Shown here in pieces: positions 15,154 through 22,685 of a stretch of DNA of 30,210 bases. The stretch is from assembly GCA_019420065.1 (NCBI GenBank), contig JAHZHX010000005.1, positions 1 through 30,210 of the forward strand. The letters are read 5' to 3'. Made by a program: the position numbers and the translations under genes. Origin of the DNA: Clostridiales bacterium (lineage in GTDB: Bacteria > Bacillota > Clostridia > Christensenellales > Aristaeellaceae). Position 1 is the stretch's first letter. The number at the start of each line of letters is the position of its first letter. Under the pieces are notes generated by a model, which did no database searches, was not told where the DNA came from, and worked only from the letters and a program-made list of their open reading frames with translations.

Positions 15154-15498
15154 ATGTTTAACATTGGCTTTGAAGAACTGATATTGATCCTGCTTGTCGC
15201 GTTTGTGTTTGTAGGTCCCAAGGATCTGCCGAAGGTTGCTCGCGCGATTGGCCGTTTCGTCAAAATGGTCAAGCAGATGTTTGAAGATTTCAAGGAAGAA
15301 ACCGGACTGGATGAGACGCTCAGCGAACTGGAGGATACATCCCGCGATCTGACCAAGACCATACGCGAAGCCGATCCGCGGGCGGATATCAAGGATGCCC
15401 AGCGTGACCTGAAGGATGCACAGCGCGACCTGCACGAGGCATTAAAGGATGTCGAAAAGCTAACAAAATCTGGCCTGGAGAATAAGGCTAAAAAATAG
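15154..15498 (+). CDS. tatB: TatB-like twin-arginine translocase subunit
   Basis: The 114-residue protein has a short N-terminal membrane helix (about residues 5-20) with Glu8, the hallmark GPKDLP (21-26), and an amphipathic helix, followed by a charged helical tail that contains two near-identical seven-residue repeats (KDAQRDL at about 80-93). This is closer to TatB than to TatA. TatB with TatC recognises twin-arginine signal peptides of folded, often Moco-containing, proteins. The ATG at 15154 has GGGAGG at 15133-15138, a slightly long spacing; no better start is present. Confidence 0.85.
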   Translation: MFNIGFEELILILLVAFVFVGPKDLPKVARAIGRFVKMVKQMFEDFKEETGLDETLSELEDTSRDLTKTIREADPRADIKDAQRDLKDAQRDLHEALKDVEKLTKSGLENKAKK

Positions 15499-15509
15499 GA
15501 GGCAGTAAA

Positions 15510-15695
15510 ATGCATATTGGCGTAACCGAAATTCTGTTGATCCTGGTACTTGTTCTGGTTATCTTTGGCGGCGGCAAGCTGGCTGGCGTAGGCAAGGCGC
15601 TGGGACAGAGCATCCGTGAATTCAAGAAGGAAGTCAAGACGGACGAAGACAAGGGCGAGGCCCAGGCTGAGGCCGGCAAGACGGAGAATAAGTAA
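15510..15695 (+). CDS. tatA: TatA twin-arginine translocase pore subunit
   Basis: The 61-residue protein has the canonical TatA layout: membrane helix (about residues 5-19), the FGGGKLAGVGKALGQSI hinge and amphipathic helix, then an acidic/basic tail. TatA oligomers form the translocation path. AGGAGG lies seven bases upstream of the start, and the gene is 11 bases after tatB. Confidence 0.95.
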   Translation: MHIGVTEILLILVLVLVIFGGGKLAGVGKALGQSIREFKKEVKTDEDKGEAQAEAGKTENK

Positions 15696-15701
15696 TCCCG
15701 C

Positions 15702-16484
15702 ATGGCAAACGAGAAAAGGACGATGACGCCGGAAGAAAAGCGTGCCATGGCTGCGGAAAAGGCAGAGCGGAAGCAGGCGCTTGCCGAGCATATCAAGGCG
15801 TTGCGCAAGATGCTGATTGTTTCGGTCGGCGCTGTGCTGGTTGCTTTTGTGGTGCTGTTTTACCTGTTTTGTTCGCCGTTGGTAGATTTTATTCTGGCTC
15901 CTGTGCGCGAGCGCGGGATCGAGGTTATTTCTACCGCCGTTTCCGAAGCGTTCATGATGAAATTCAAAACCTGCCTGGTGGCAGGCGTGGTGCTTGCCAT
16001 GCCGGTCATTATTCAGCAGATTTGGGGTTTTGTGGCTCCGGCGTTGTATGAAAACGAAAAACGGCTGTTTGCCGGATTGTTTTTCGCTATGCTGCTGCTG
16101 TTTATTGTGGGTGTTGTTTTCTGCTACACCTATGTTTTCCCGCTGGCCATTGATCTGTTCTGGGAAGCCAGCGACGGTGTGGCGACGGCAATGTGGTCGG
16201 TAAAAGAGTATTTTAACTTTGTACTCTCCTTTGTACTGCCCTTTGGCGCAATGTTTGAGCTGCCGGTCGTCATTTTTATGCTGGCGCGTCACGGCAAGGT
16301 AACGTACAAAAGTCTGGCCAAAAACCGTAAATATGTGCTGTTGGCCATCGCGGTGATTGCCGCGTTCCTCACGCCGCCGGACGTTGTTTCACAGTGCATG
16401 CTGGGTGCGCCGATGTATCTGCTTTACGAGATTGCGGCGCAGGTTGCCCGGTTTGTGAAGCCCAAACAAAAGCAGGAAGCATAA
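15702..16484 (+). CDS. tatC: TatC twin-arginine translocase receptor subunit
   Basis: A 260-residue protein, about the family's length, with six predicted membrane helices after a charged N-terminal tail. Family features are the LAEHIKALRKMLI region at the start of the first helix, QQIWGFVAPALYENEKR with the conserved Glu that contacts the signal peptide, and the TPPDVVSQ segment before the last helices. It binds the twin-arginine signal. It starts six bases after tatA; no strong ribosome site is seen, so coupling to tatA translation is likely. Confidence 0.95.
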   Translation: MANEKRTMTPEEKRAMAAEKAERKQALAEHIKALRKMLIVSVGAVLVAFVVLFYLFCSPLVDFILAPVRERGIEVISTAVSEAFMMKFKTCLVAGVVLAMPVIIQQIWGFVAPALYENEKRLFAGLFFAMLLLFIVGVVFCYTYVFPLAIDLFWEASDGVATAMWSVKEYFNFVLSFVLPFGAMFELPVVIFMLARHGKVTYKSLAKNRKYVLLAIAVIAAFLTPPDVVSQCMLGAPMYLLYEIAAQVARFVKPKQKQEA

Positions 16485-16503
16485 TGCCGAAAAGTCAAAA
16501 AAG

Positions 16504-16532
16504 GGTTGTCTCTTGGGGGGACAACCTTTTTT
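16504..16532 (+). terminator. Terminator of the tat operon
   Basis: GGTTGTC (16504-16510) pairs with GACAACC (16520-16526) across a nine-base loop, followed by six T. Confidence 0.9.
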
Positions 16533-16658
16533 GATTGCTGTTTGCCTGCTCCGATCACTTTACAAATATGCCTTGTTTCCGCTGCCGATCCATAATGCGC
16601 AGAAATTTATTTGCTGCGGAAGCGGCAGGTATAAATAATTCGCAAATGGTGGAAACTA

Positions 16659-16940
16659 TTGGCAGAAAAGGAGCGTGAAGAAAGATTGGAAATCAATGTA
16701 AACGACCGGCAAAAGCTTGTGCAAATCTGGCTGACGAACGCTGAAAAAACGGATTCCAGGCTTCAGGCGGATTTGCAGCTGATATATACGGGATATAAAG
16801 AGAAAAAGTATACGGTTGCCGTTTTTTATTCAGGCGAGCAGGAATTGTATCCAAGCGTTCGCGATCTGCTGATATACAATAAAAGGCGCTGCTCCGAACT
16901 GGCAGTGCAGCGGCCCAACATGCTGACGGCGGAGAGATGA
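16659..16940 (+). CDS. Uncharacterised 93-residue protein of a mobile island
   Basis: The gene probably starts at a TTG with GGTGG upstream. The product is soluble, charged and predicted alpha/beta, with segments VQIWLTNAEKTDSRLQ, YKEKKYTVAVFYSGEQELY and LLIYNKRRCSELAV. It resembles small proteins I recall next to recombinases in clostridial integrative elements, but I know no function for them. It has its own terminator and sits just before the recombinase gene. No signal peptide, membrane segment or cysteine motif is present. Confidence 0.6.
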   Translation: MAEKEREERLEINVNDRQKLVQIWLTNAEKTDSRLQADLQLIYTGYKEKKYTVAVFYSGEQELYPSVRDLLIYNKRRCSELAVQRPNMLTAER

Positions 16941-16945
16941 ATATT

Positions 16946-16977
16946 TGGCGGAGCGCTGCGCGCCTCCGCCATTTTTT
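16946..16977 (+). terminator. Terminator of the 93-residue protein gene
   Basis: TGGCGGAG (16946-16953) pairs with CTCCGCCA (16964-16971) across a ten-base GC-rich loop that can pair further, followed by six T. Confidence 0.9.
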
Positions 16978-16981
16978 ATGC

Positions 16982-17010
16982 TTGCAATGTATTGCCGCGC
17001 AGTATACAAT
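16982..17010 (+). promoter_or_regulatory. Sigma-A promoter of the recombinase-SpoVT gene
   Basis: TTGCAA (16982-16987) and TACAAT (17005-17010) have 17-base spacing; the TTG start codon is 75 bases further on. This is a vegetative-type promoter, unlike the forespore (sigma-G) control known for spoVT in Bacillus. Confidence 0.7.
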
Positions 17011-17084
17011 GTTATCTGTGTAGTGTGCTGATATTATTAGCGATATGGATAAACTGCAAAAATCCAGAACAGGAGGTGGGTCGA

Positions 17085-19250
17085 TTGCTTGAACGCTTCA
17101 GCATTGCGGGCTATGCGCGCATTTCTGTGGATGACGAGCTGGATCGCGATAATGTTTCTATCGAAAACCAAAAAGCCATTATTCAGGATTTTGTGAAGCA
17201 TAAATTTCCGGACAGCACTTTGACATTTTATGAAGATCGCGACCGTTCCGGATACACCTTTGAGCAGCGCGAAGGCTACCAGGCCATGCGCAAGGGGCTG
17301 GTGAGCCACAGATATGACGTCCTTGTTGTAAAGGACTTCTCCCGCTTTTCCCGCCGGAACAGCCGCGGCCTGGTAGAACTGGAAGACCTGCGCGACGCGG
17401 GCGTGCGGATTATTTCCATCGGCGACGGCATTGACTTTCCCAATGACGACGACTGGCTGAAAATCCAGTTTCAGTTTCTCATCAACGAAATGCCCGTTAC
17501 CGACACTTCCAAAAAAGTGAAGAACGTTATCAAGCGCCGTCAGCAGGATGGGCAATGGATTTGCGCCGCTCCGTATGGCTATATGATCAACAAGCATCGT
17601 GAATTTGAGATCGTACCCACCGACGCCGACATTGTGCGGCAGATTTTCAGCCTGTATAATAACGAGGGCTGGGGCTATAAGAAAATTGCCAACTACCTGA
17701 CGGAACAGGGCATTCCCACCCCGCGTATGTCTGAGCAAATGCGCAAGGAGGCCGCCGGCGACGAATACAGCCGCGCCGTCAAAGCAGCGTGGAGCATTGT
17801 CAGCATTCAGGGAATTCTTGACAATGATTTTTATATCGGCACGCTGCGCCAGGGCAAAACAACCCGCGCAAAGATTAACGGCAAAGATGTAAAGCGGGAA
17901 GAAGGCGAACATATCGTCATTGAAAACCACCATCAGGCAATCATTGATTATCGCACATTTGCGATTACCAGAGCGCTGCGGGAGAAGCGTACCCGCTCCC
18001 ATTACCGCGGCGTTAAAAAGTACGATAACGTGTACAGCGGTTTTTTGTTTTGCGGTGACTGCGGAGCGCCCATGTTTGCCATGAGCCGCAATGATTTGCA
18101 GCCCGCTTACACCTGCGGCACGTATCACCGGCGCGGCTTGGCAGGATGTACGTCGCATCACATTCGCGTGGACAAGCTGAATGAACTGTTAAAGAGCTAT
18201 GTAAAGCGCGTGCAGGATCATTCGGCCGCCATGCTGGAGCAGCTCAATGCCGATCTTGCCAAAGAAAAGGACGATGTGGCAGAAACAGAGCAGTCCGCCG
18301 GTCGCCTGGCCGAAGTATTGCAGGATTTGCATGAAGAACTGAAGGCCACGAAGCGTCAGCGCATCCGCGATATGCTCAAGCATCCCGAGCAAGAAGCGCT
18401 GCTGGAAGAAACCTACGATGAAATGGAGAACGATCTGCAAAGAAAAATCGAGGGGCTGAACCGCCAGATTGATATGCTGTCAGACAAGCGCAATGCCATT
18501 CTTCAGGTCAACCGCGTAGCCAAAACAGCCATGGATGTTTTCCAGGAGGTGCTGGAAAAAAAGAAGCTGGATCGGAACGACCTGGAACTGATTATTCAGC
18601 GTGTCAAAGTGTTTGAGGATCATTTGGAGATCCAGCTGCAAGCGGACATTGACGGGATTCTGCACACATCCGTCATGGAGGACACGGTAAATTTTAATCA
18701 GGGCATCGAAAGCTTGAATTGCCGTATTGTCCAGTCTTCCCGCAATCAGAAGGACAAGGTTTTCGATGTCCATGTTATCAGCGACGGCGACCCGCTGGAA
18801 ATCTATACTGACCGCGACGGCGAGGTCATTTTGAAAAAGTACTCGCCCATTGGCGAAATGTCTTCCTTTGCCAAGGATTATACCGAGTCGATTTTCCGTT
18901 CGCTCGGGCATATCGCCTGCATTGTGGACCGCGATCAGGTGGTGGCGGCCAGCGGCGTTAACCGCAAGGAACTGTGGGATAAGCCCATCAGCCATGATCT
19001 GGAGCAGGCCATTGCCAGCCGGCAAACGCAGACATACAACCGTCAGAGCGGAGGCAAGATCATGTCTGTTACCAATGAGGATGACAACAGCGGATATACC
19101 GCGCAGGTAGTATCGCCCATCATTGCGGACGGCGAAGCGATTGGCGCCGTGCTGCTGCTCTCGCGGGAGCAGGGCGCGCGCATGGGAGACACCGAAATCA
19201 AGGTGGCGGAAACGGCCGCCGGGATCGTCGGCCGTCAGATGGAACAGTAA
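17085..19250 (+). CDS. Large serine recombinase fused to the SpoVT C-terminal region
   Basis: A 721-residue protein. Residues 1-about 150 are the resolvase catalytic domain (GYARIS with catalytic Ser14; VVKDFSRFSRRN). Then follow a recombinase domain (about 170-310), a zinc ribbon with CGDCGAPMF and later paired Cys (about 325-355), and a coiled coil (about 365-480). From residue 568 (base 18786) the sequence is SpoVT: GDPLEIYTDRDGEVILKKYSP, then the GAF-like effector domain through AETAAGIVGRQMEQ at the end, aligning with residues 31-178 of Bacillus SpoVT. The first 30 residues of SpoVT, half of its AbrB-type DNA-binding hairpin, are missing. The TTG start has AGGAGG eight bases upstream; an in-frame start at 16992 would lie in the promoter. 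The frame is unbroken across the junction. Confidence 0.9.
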   Translation: MLERFSIAGYARISVDDELDRDNVSIENQKAIIQDFVKHKFPDSTLTFYEDRDRSGYTFEQREGYQAMRKGLVSHRYDVLVVKDFSRFSRRNSRGLVELEDLRDAGVRIISIGDGIDFPNDDDWLKIQFQFLINEMPVTDTSKKVKNVIKRRQQDGQWICAAPYGYMINKHREFEIVPTDADIVRQIFSLYNNEGWGYKKIANYLTEQGIPTPRMSEQMRKEAAGDEYSRAVKAAWSIVSIQGILDNDFYIGTLRQGKTTRAKINGKDVKREEGEHIVIENHHQAIIDYRTFAITRALREKRTRSHYRGVKKYDNVYSGFLFCGDCGAPMFAMSRNDLQPAYTCGTYHRRGLAGCTSHHIRVDKLNELLKSYVKRVQDHSAAMLEQLNADLAKEKDDVAETEQSAGRLAEVLQDLHEELKATKRQRIRDMLKHPEQEALLEETYDEMENDLQRKIEGLNRQIDMLSDKRNAILQVNRVAKTAMDVFQEVLEKKKLDRNDLELIIQRVKVFEDHLEIQLQADIDGILHTSVMEDTVNFNQGIESLNCRIVQSSRNQKDKVFDVHVISDGDPLEIYTDRDGEVILKKYSPIGEMSSFAKDYTESIFRSLGHIACIVDRDQVVAASGVNRKELWDKPISHDLEQAIASRQTQTYNRQSGGKIMSVTNEDDNSGYTAQVVSPIIADGEAIGAVLLLSREQGARMGDTEIKVAETAAGIVGRQMEQ

Positions 19251-19269
19251 AAAAAGCATATTTGCTCAA

Positions 19270-19315
19270 AGGGCTTGCAGTCTGTGAGCAGCAGACTGCA
19301 AGCCCTCAATTTTTG
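19270..19315. terminator. Strong terminator after the recombinase fusion gene
   Basis: A perfect 15-bp inverted repeat (19270-19284 and 19292-19306, core GGGCTTGCAGTCTG) with a seven-base loop is followed by CAATTTTTG. It can stop the plus-strand transcript and lies between it and the convergent mobB operon. The rest of 19251-19467 holds no gene I can support. Confidence 0.85.
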
Positions 19316-19467
19316 TCTTGATACAATGATTGTCATAGCGGTTCAGAGCATCCCGAATGCATGCTTCTTGAATTCTAAAGTATATCTTTTGTCCGTGCTC
19401 ATGTGAGCATAAGCCCCACTTGTTATCCTGTTGACAAATGAAGCGCAGTTCACTGAAACGCCCTGCT

Positions 19468-20124
19468 TTATTCCGCGTCCTTTTTTCCAATCCTGATTAT
19501 CATGCTGCATCCATCGCTGTATCCGTCCAGCGTGCCCATCAGGCCCCTGTTCACATTTTCAATCAGCTTTTGCACAAAGGGAACCAGGCTGACGTCCTGG
19601 CCATTGATTTGCACGGAAATGTGCGCGTCAACCGCTTTCATCTGCTCCTGCACCAGCGACAAAATAAAATCCGCGATTTTTTCGGTCTCCTGCGGAGAAA
19701 ACACCGGCAAACCACAAACGCAGTCCTCCTGCGTAACAACGGCGCGCCGCCATTGTGCAAGGGAGCGCATCGGCTGCGCGGGATCCCGCCAGACCTCGAT
19801 CGCCGGCAGGCACGCTTCCTTTTCAAATCCTTCTACCAGGATCAGGTCTACGTCGCGCATCCGGGAAAGCATATCGGTCAGTCGCCGCGTTCCGCGTTCT
19901 ATTACCGCCGCGCCATCGCTTGCCGCCATCGCCGTTGCACATGCGCCGCAAGTCATATAGCGCTGCGTATCCTTGCCTTCCACATCCATATTCAAAGCAT
20001 GATGACTGTGTTTGATCACGCCAACGCGCAGCCCCCGGGCGCTGAACACGCGCAGCACGCCTTCAATCAGCGTCGTTTTGCCCGCATTGGCCCAGCCAGT
20101 AATGCATACCGCAGGTGTTGACAT
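19468..20124 (-). CDS. mobB: Molybdopterin-guanine dinucleotide biosynthesis protein B
   Basis: The 218-residue protein has the MobB P-loop GWANAGKTT (residues 10-18), GLRVGVIKHSHH, a DVEGKDTQRY segment and DLILVEGFEKE, all family signatures. MobB binds GTP and assists MobA in attaching GMP to molybdenum cofactor. A C-terminal extension of about 55 residues after the core (INGQDVSLVPFVQKLIEN) is also seen in some clostridial homologues as I recall. The start at 20124 lies four bases after the ecfT stop; a TTG-initiated frame from 20145 overlaps ecfT and is less likely. It is the last gene of the riboswitch A operon. Confidence 0.9.
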   Translation of the reverse strand: MSTPAVCITGWANAGKTTLIEGVLRVFSARGLRVGVIKHSHHALNMDVEGKDTQRYMTCGACATAMAASDGAAVIERGTRRLTDMLSRMRDVDLILVEGFEKEACLPAIEVWRDPAQPMRSLAQWRRAVVTQEDCVCGLPVFSPQETEKIADFILSLVQEQMKAVDAHISVQINGQDVSLVPFVQKLIENVNRGLMGTLDGYSDGCSMIIRIGKKDAE

Positions 20125-20128
20125 TCTT

Positions 20129-20860
20129 TTATACCCCCAAAGCAATCGTTATCATAACGGCCATACTGGCTCCAAGCACCAGCCAGTCCATCCCTTTCAT
20201 GGTCAAGCGGCGCATGCTGGTCCGCTTCCCCATCGCCCGAAACGCACGCGCCTCCATGGCAATGGCCATTTGCTCTGACCGCTGAACCGTGCGCGCCACA
20301 ATCGGCACGATCATGCGCATATACATGCGCATTCTCCTCCGCAGCGACAGATTTTTCATGTCCACGCCGCGCATCTGCACCGCATACATCACATCCTGCG
20401 CCTCCTCGCGCAAGGAAGGCAGAAAGCGCAGACCAACCATCAGCATGAAGGCAATTTCATACGGCACGCGCCACTGCGTCAGCCCCAACAGATAATCGCG
20501 GGTATCCCCCGTCATCACCAGCACGGCCGAAAGCAGCACAGCCGTCAGCCGCAGCGCCGTTACCGCCGCAGTGTACACGCCGCCCTGTGTCAGCAGCGTC
20601 ACGGGCCCAACGCGCACGACCGCCTCGCCGCCGCGATTAAACAGCAGCTGCAAAACCACCAGGCTCAGCAACAACCGCAGCGCAATCCGTATACGGCGAA
20701 GCATTTCATGCAGCTTTACGCCGCCGCAAAGCAGCAGCAGCAAAATCAATGCCAACAGGCAAAAAAGCTGACGCGGGCTGCGGCTCAGCACCGAAAAGGT
20801 CGAAAACAGCAGCATCAACGCCATTTTTACCCGTGCGTCACGGCTTTCCAGCGCAATCAT
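20129..20860 (-). CDS. ecfT: ECF transporter transmembrane component EcfT
   Basis: A 243-residue integral membrane protein with about five hydrophobic helices and the two coupling-helix signatures of EcfT, VQMRGVD (about 161-167) and AMEARAFR (201-208), whose Ala-Arg-Gly-type motifs dock onto the two ATPases. It holds the S component and couples ATP hydrolysis to its toppling. Its start overlaps the end of the preceding ATPase gene by four bases. Confidence 0.92.
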   Translation of the reverse strand: MIALESRDARVKMALMLLFSTFSVLSRSPRQLFCLLALILLLLLCGGVKLHEMLRRIRIALRLLLSLVVLQLLFNRGGEAVVRVGPVTLLTQGGVYTAAVTALRLTAVLLSAVLVMTGDTRDYLLGLTQWRVPYEIAFMLMVGLRFLPSLREEAQDVMYAVQMRGVDMKNLSLRRRMRMYMRMIVPIVARTVQRSEQMAIAMEARAFRAMGKRTSMRRLTMKGMDWLVLGASMAVMITIALGV

Positions 20861-21495
20861 GCACGCAGCGCCTCCTCCCGATCCGCAACCGCTTCAATAA
20901 ATGCCCGATCATGGCTGACAATCAGGATCCCGCAGCCATGCTCCCGCTTGAGCTGTTTCAGTTTATCGCCTAAAATCCGCCGCGCGCCCATATCCAACCC
21001 GTTGGTCGGCTCGTCCAGCACCAGATAGGGCGCGCCCATGCTCAGCACGCATGCCAATGCCACCCGCTGCTTTTCCCCCTGGCTCAAAACGCCGGGAAAT
21101 GCTTTTTTCAAATGCAACAAGCCCAGCTCCGCCATGTATGCTTCACTGACGCTGTCAATTTCCGTCTGGCTTTTGCCCATATTGCGTAAGCCAAAGGCAA
21201 TTTCATTCTCTACCGTATCGCAGAACAGCTGCCTTGCCGGATCCTGGAACACATAGCCCACCCGCTGCCCGATCCGAAACAGCGACATGCCCTCCGTCGT
21301 CTCGCCATCAATGCAAATACATCCCGCATCGGGTTTGCAGATTCCCACAATCAGACGGGTCAGCGTGGTTTTGCCGCAGCCGTTTGCCCCGGTCAGCGCT
21401 ACGATTTGCTCCCGCTCAAAAGCCCCGGAATAATCATGAATCACGTCGCGCGCGCCGCCCGGATAGCGAAAGGATACATGCTTGAGTTCAATCAC
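20857..21495 (-). CDS. ECF transporter ATP-binding subunit, second
   Basis: A 212-residue ABC ATPase with Walker A GANGCGKTT (about 37-45), Q-loop YVFQDPARQLF (typical of ECF ATPases), signature LSQGEKQRV, Walker B YLVLDEPT and switch VSHD. It pairs with the ATPase encoded just upstream. The start is GTG, overlapping the preceding stop by four bases (GTGA). The product is shorter than many EcfA proteins (about 280 residues) because it lacks a long C-terminal extension. Confidence 0.93.
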   Translation of the reverse strand: MIELKHVSFRYPGGARDVIHDYSGAFEREQIVALTGANGCGKTTLTRLIVGICKPDAGCICIDGETTEGMSLFRIGQRVGYVFQDPARQLFCDTVENEIAFGLRNMGKSQTEIDSVSEAYMAELGLLHLKKAFPGVLSQGEKQRVALACVLSMGAPYLVLDEPTNGLDMGARRILGDKLKQLKREHGCGILIVSHDRAFIEAVADREEALRA

Positions 21496-22151
21496 AGTGT
21501 TCCCTCCCGCAAGCGCGCAATGCGCGCGTTATCCGGATACATTGCCGGATCATGTTCGATGATGACCAGCGTTGTGCCCTCCTGCCGCAGCTGCCGCACC
21601 GCTTGACGCACCAGCGCGCGGCTCTGCTCATCCAACGCGTTCATGGGTTCGTCCAGCACGAGAATATCGGGGCACAGCATCAGCGTTGCCGCAATCGTCA
21701 CCAGCTTCTTTTGCCCGCCCGAAAGCCGGGCCGGGTTTTGCAGCCGCAGCTCCTCCAAATGAAAGCGCGCCAGCATATTGTCAACGCGGCTGCGAATCTC
21801 ATTCGGCGGCACGCACAGATTTTCCGGCGCGAAGGCCAGTTCATCCTCCACCGTTGTGCAAATCAGCTGCTGATCCGCCTCCTGAAACACCATACCGATC
21901 CGTTGAGCGCACTCCGAGAGCGATTTTCCGGCGATGTCCTCTCCCATAAGCAATATCCGGCCCTTGATTCTACCGGGCACGGCATTGGGAATAATGCCGC
22001 ACAAAATCCGGCACAGCGTCGTTTTTCCACTGCCCGAATCTCCCGTAAGCACCAGGGTTTCCCCACGCTGCACGGTCAGATTGACGCGCTTGAGTATCTC
22101 GCGTTTTCCGTAGGAAAAGCTAAGCTCATTTACCTCGATTGCCGCGCTCAT
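21492..22151 (-). CDS. ECF transporter ATP-binding subunit, first
   Basis: A 219-residue ABC ATPase with Walker A GDSGSGKTT (about 38-46), Q-loop MVFQEADQQL, signature LSGGQKKLV, Walker B ILVLDEPM (Met in place of the usual Thr) and switch IIEHD. It forms a heterodimer with the next gene product and drives the EcfT-S component complex. The start overlaps the preceding stop (ATGA). Confidence 0.93.
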   Translation of the reverse strand: MSAAIEVNELSFSYGKREILKRVNLTVQRGETLVLTGDSGSGKTTLCRILCGIIPNAVPGRIKGRILLMGEDIAGKSLSECAQRIGMVFQEADQQLICTTVEDELAFAPENLCVPPNEIRSRVDNMLARFHLEELRLQNPARLSGGQKKLVTIAATLMLCPDILVLDEPMNALDEQSRALVRQAVRQLRQEGTTLVIIEHDPAMYPDNARIARLREGTL

Positions 22152-22672
22152 TTGATCTCGATTTTATAAACGTATTTGCAGCTGCGGGTGCCGAATTCGT
22201 CGCTGACCACCACCAAACGCAGCGGCCCGGAGCCATTATCGTCGCCCATCGATCCCAGGCTTTGTCCGTCCTTGCTGTATGCCAGCAGAAAACCGTCGTT
22301 ATTGCTGATCTCGCTCATTTTATAAGAGGTCATATAGCCATCCTTTGCATAAACATATACCTTGGAGGCATTTTGCAGCGCTTCCCCGCCCGCGCTTTGC
22401 AGCAGCGTATACAGCGCCACACCGCGAAAAAGCCCCGCGTCATTGGCATGATTGGATGAAGAGATTTCCTTATAGGCTTCTACCGCCGGCATCTCCTGAA
22501 GCTCCGCTATCGTCCAGGACGCCAGGGTATTCTCTCCCTGAACCAGCGCCAGCCTTTCGCCGTCCACATCCTTTGGCGCGTTCAAATGCGCCAGCACGGC
22601 AATAACCGCCGCCATGGCCAGCAGTACCGCGCATACAACCACCCAGGTGAGAATCCTTTTCCTCTTTTTCAT
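22148..22672 (-). CDS. Membrane-anchored molybdopterin-binding-fold protein
   Basis: A 174-residue protein with one N-terminal membrane helix (about residues 9-29) and an extracytoplasmic domain of the same pattern as the 179- and 413-residue proteins in this window: LFRGVALYTLLQSAGG, VYVYAKDGYMTSYKMSEI, LLAYSKDG and GSGPLRLVV (148-156), ending in a strand with a Cys. The position of the SUOX molybdenum-ligand Cys is occupied by Ser (ISSSN, about 70-74), so cofactor binding, if any, is not through that Cys. GTAAGGAG precedes the start. Its place inside the ECF operon suggests it hands a ligand to the S component. Confidence 0.65.
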   Translation of the reverse strand: MKKRKRILTWVVVCAVLLAMAAVIAVLAHLNAPKDVDGERLALVQGENTLASWTIAELQEMPAVEAYKEISSSNHANDAGLFRGVALYTLLQSAGGEALQNASKVYVYAKDGYMTSYKMSEISNNDGFLLAYSKDGQSLGSMGDDNGSGPLRLVVVSDEFGTRSCKYVYKIEIK

Positions 22673-22685
22673 CGCTCGCCGCTCC

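Noticed and set aside
17085..19250. Frameshift or assembly error joining recombinase and SpoVT
   Set aside because: The reading frame is continuous and a spaced promoter, ribosome site and terminator frame one gene; an assembly join cannot be fully excluded without reads but is not needed.
19266..19490. Minus-strand 74-codon frame starting inside the 3' end of mobB
   Set aside because: It runs through the recombinase terminator hairpin, begins at a weak TTG and has no family features.
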